Below, one piece after another: positions 11,375 through 11,678 of a stretch of 11,678 nt of DNA. This DNA is from JAGDXZ01 sp049965975 (GTDB lineage: Archaea; Micrarchaeota; Micrarchaeia; Micrarchaeales; CABMGC01). How positions within the stretch are numbered: position 1 is the stretch's first letter; each line of letters begins with the position of its first letter. The notes beneath the pieces were generated by a model. It was not told the DNA's origin and made no database searches. It was given only the letters and a program-made list of their open reading frames with translations. Location of the stretch: positions 1-11,678 of the forward strand of contig JBMFVN010000020.1 of assembly GCA_049965975.1 (NCBI GenBank), in the 5' to 3' direction. Made by a program: the position numbers and the translations under genes.

Positions 11375-11678
11375 ATGGATTTGAAACAGTACTTGCTCGA
11401 TAAGAAGGCGTATCTAAAACCCATACTCGCTGAGGTAAGGCTTAGAGACATAAGGTTGGAGCCTAGCAGAAGCATTATAACAGCAATAATAGGGCCGAGA
11501 AGGGCTGGCAAGACATACTTGTTTTACTCCTTTATAAAGGATAGAAAGCTAAAAGACGAGGACTATTTGATAATAAACTTTGAAGATACTGGCATAAGCG
11601 GCCTGAGCGACGAAGAAGTATTGAAATGCACACTTTACCATCAAGAGCTGTATGGAGCCCAACCCAAATACCTTTTCT
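11375..11678 (+). CDS. AAA-type ATPase, archaeal AAA_14/DUF4143-like (5' part only)
   Basis: 101 complete codons are present and the frame runs off the right edge. After an N-terminal helix region (MDLKQYLLDKKAYLKPILAE) comes a Walker A motif in IIGPRRAGKTYLFYSFI (GPRRAGKT at about 40-47), then DYLIINFEDTGISGLSDEEV, the beta-strand with NFED that in this family precedes the Walker B strand; YHQELYG and PKYLF lead up to that strand, which is outside the window. The pattern fits the widespread archaeal/bacterial ATPases with a DUF4143 or similar C-terminal nuclease-like domain, whose function is poorly known. Codons are more A/T-rich than in the ribosomal operon, which with the isolated position hints at an accessory gene. 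The C-terminal domain cannot be seen. Confidence 0.8.
   Translation, partial: MDLKQYLLDKKAYLKPILAEVRLRDIRLEPSRSIITAIIGPRRAGKTYLFYSFIKDRKLKDEDYLIINFEDTGISGLSDEEVLKCTLYHQELYGAQPKYLF

Overview
The window is archaeal. It carries an archaeal ribosomal-protein operon with eL19, eL32, eS4 and the RNase P subunit Rpp29, a separate eL40 gene, an archaeal-type UMP kinase, a 5S rRNA gene, TATA boxes about 25 bp before start codons, and GTGAT-type ribosome binding sites. Compact spacing, a broken-up ribosomal operon and a scaffold gap (10 N) would suit a metagenome-derived DPANN archaeon such as Micrarchaeota/ARMAN. That placement is an inference from gene style, not a demonstrated assignment.

Left part (1-1824) is one minus-strand series, read from right to left: eL40, a small winged-helix protein, a conserved archaeal protein of unknown function, tRNA-Pro(UGG), a PNPOx-like flavin-binding protein starting only 13 nt after the tRNA, and the 5' end of a Nudix hydrolase that runs off the left edge. 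The eL40 gene (52 codons) and the Nudix fragment are easily missed because one is short and the other incomplete.

Middle part (1954-4636): a short-chain prenyl diphosphate synthase for membrane lipids (plus), a 5S rRNA gene (minus) broken by the N gap, UMP kinase pyrH (plus) with an apparent one-base frameshift at its 5' end, and protein-L-isoaspartate methyltransferase pcm (minus).

Right part (4684-10496) is a compact plus-strand operon: rnp1, uS17, uL14, uL24, eS4, uL5, uS14, uS8, uL6, eL32, eL19, uL18, uS5. Genes overlap or lie 0-13 nt apart. At most junctions the upstream TGA stop codon is itself part of the next gene's Shine-Dalgarno sequence. The usual archaeal continuation (uL30, uL15, secY) is absent; a convergent small heat-shock protein follows. 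The window ends with a regulatory-looking spacer (15-bp tandem repeat, several TATA boxes) and the 5' part of an AAA-type ATPase of the archaeal ATPase/DUF4143-like kind.

Most of the window is housekeeping. The points most worth checking are the pyrH frameshift, the gap inside 5S rRNA, the stop-codon/SD overlap pattern, the tRNA-mRNA junction, the divergent prenyl synthase motifs and the truncated operon. I saw no CRISPR array, insertion sequence or obvious defence system.
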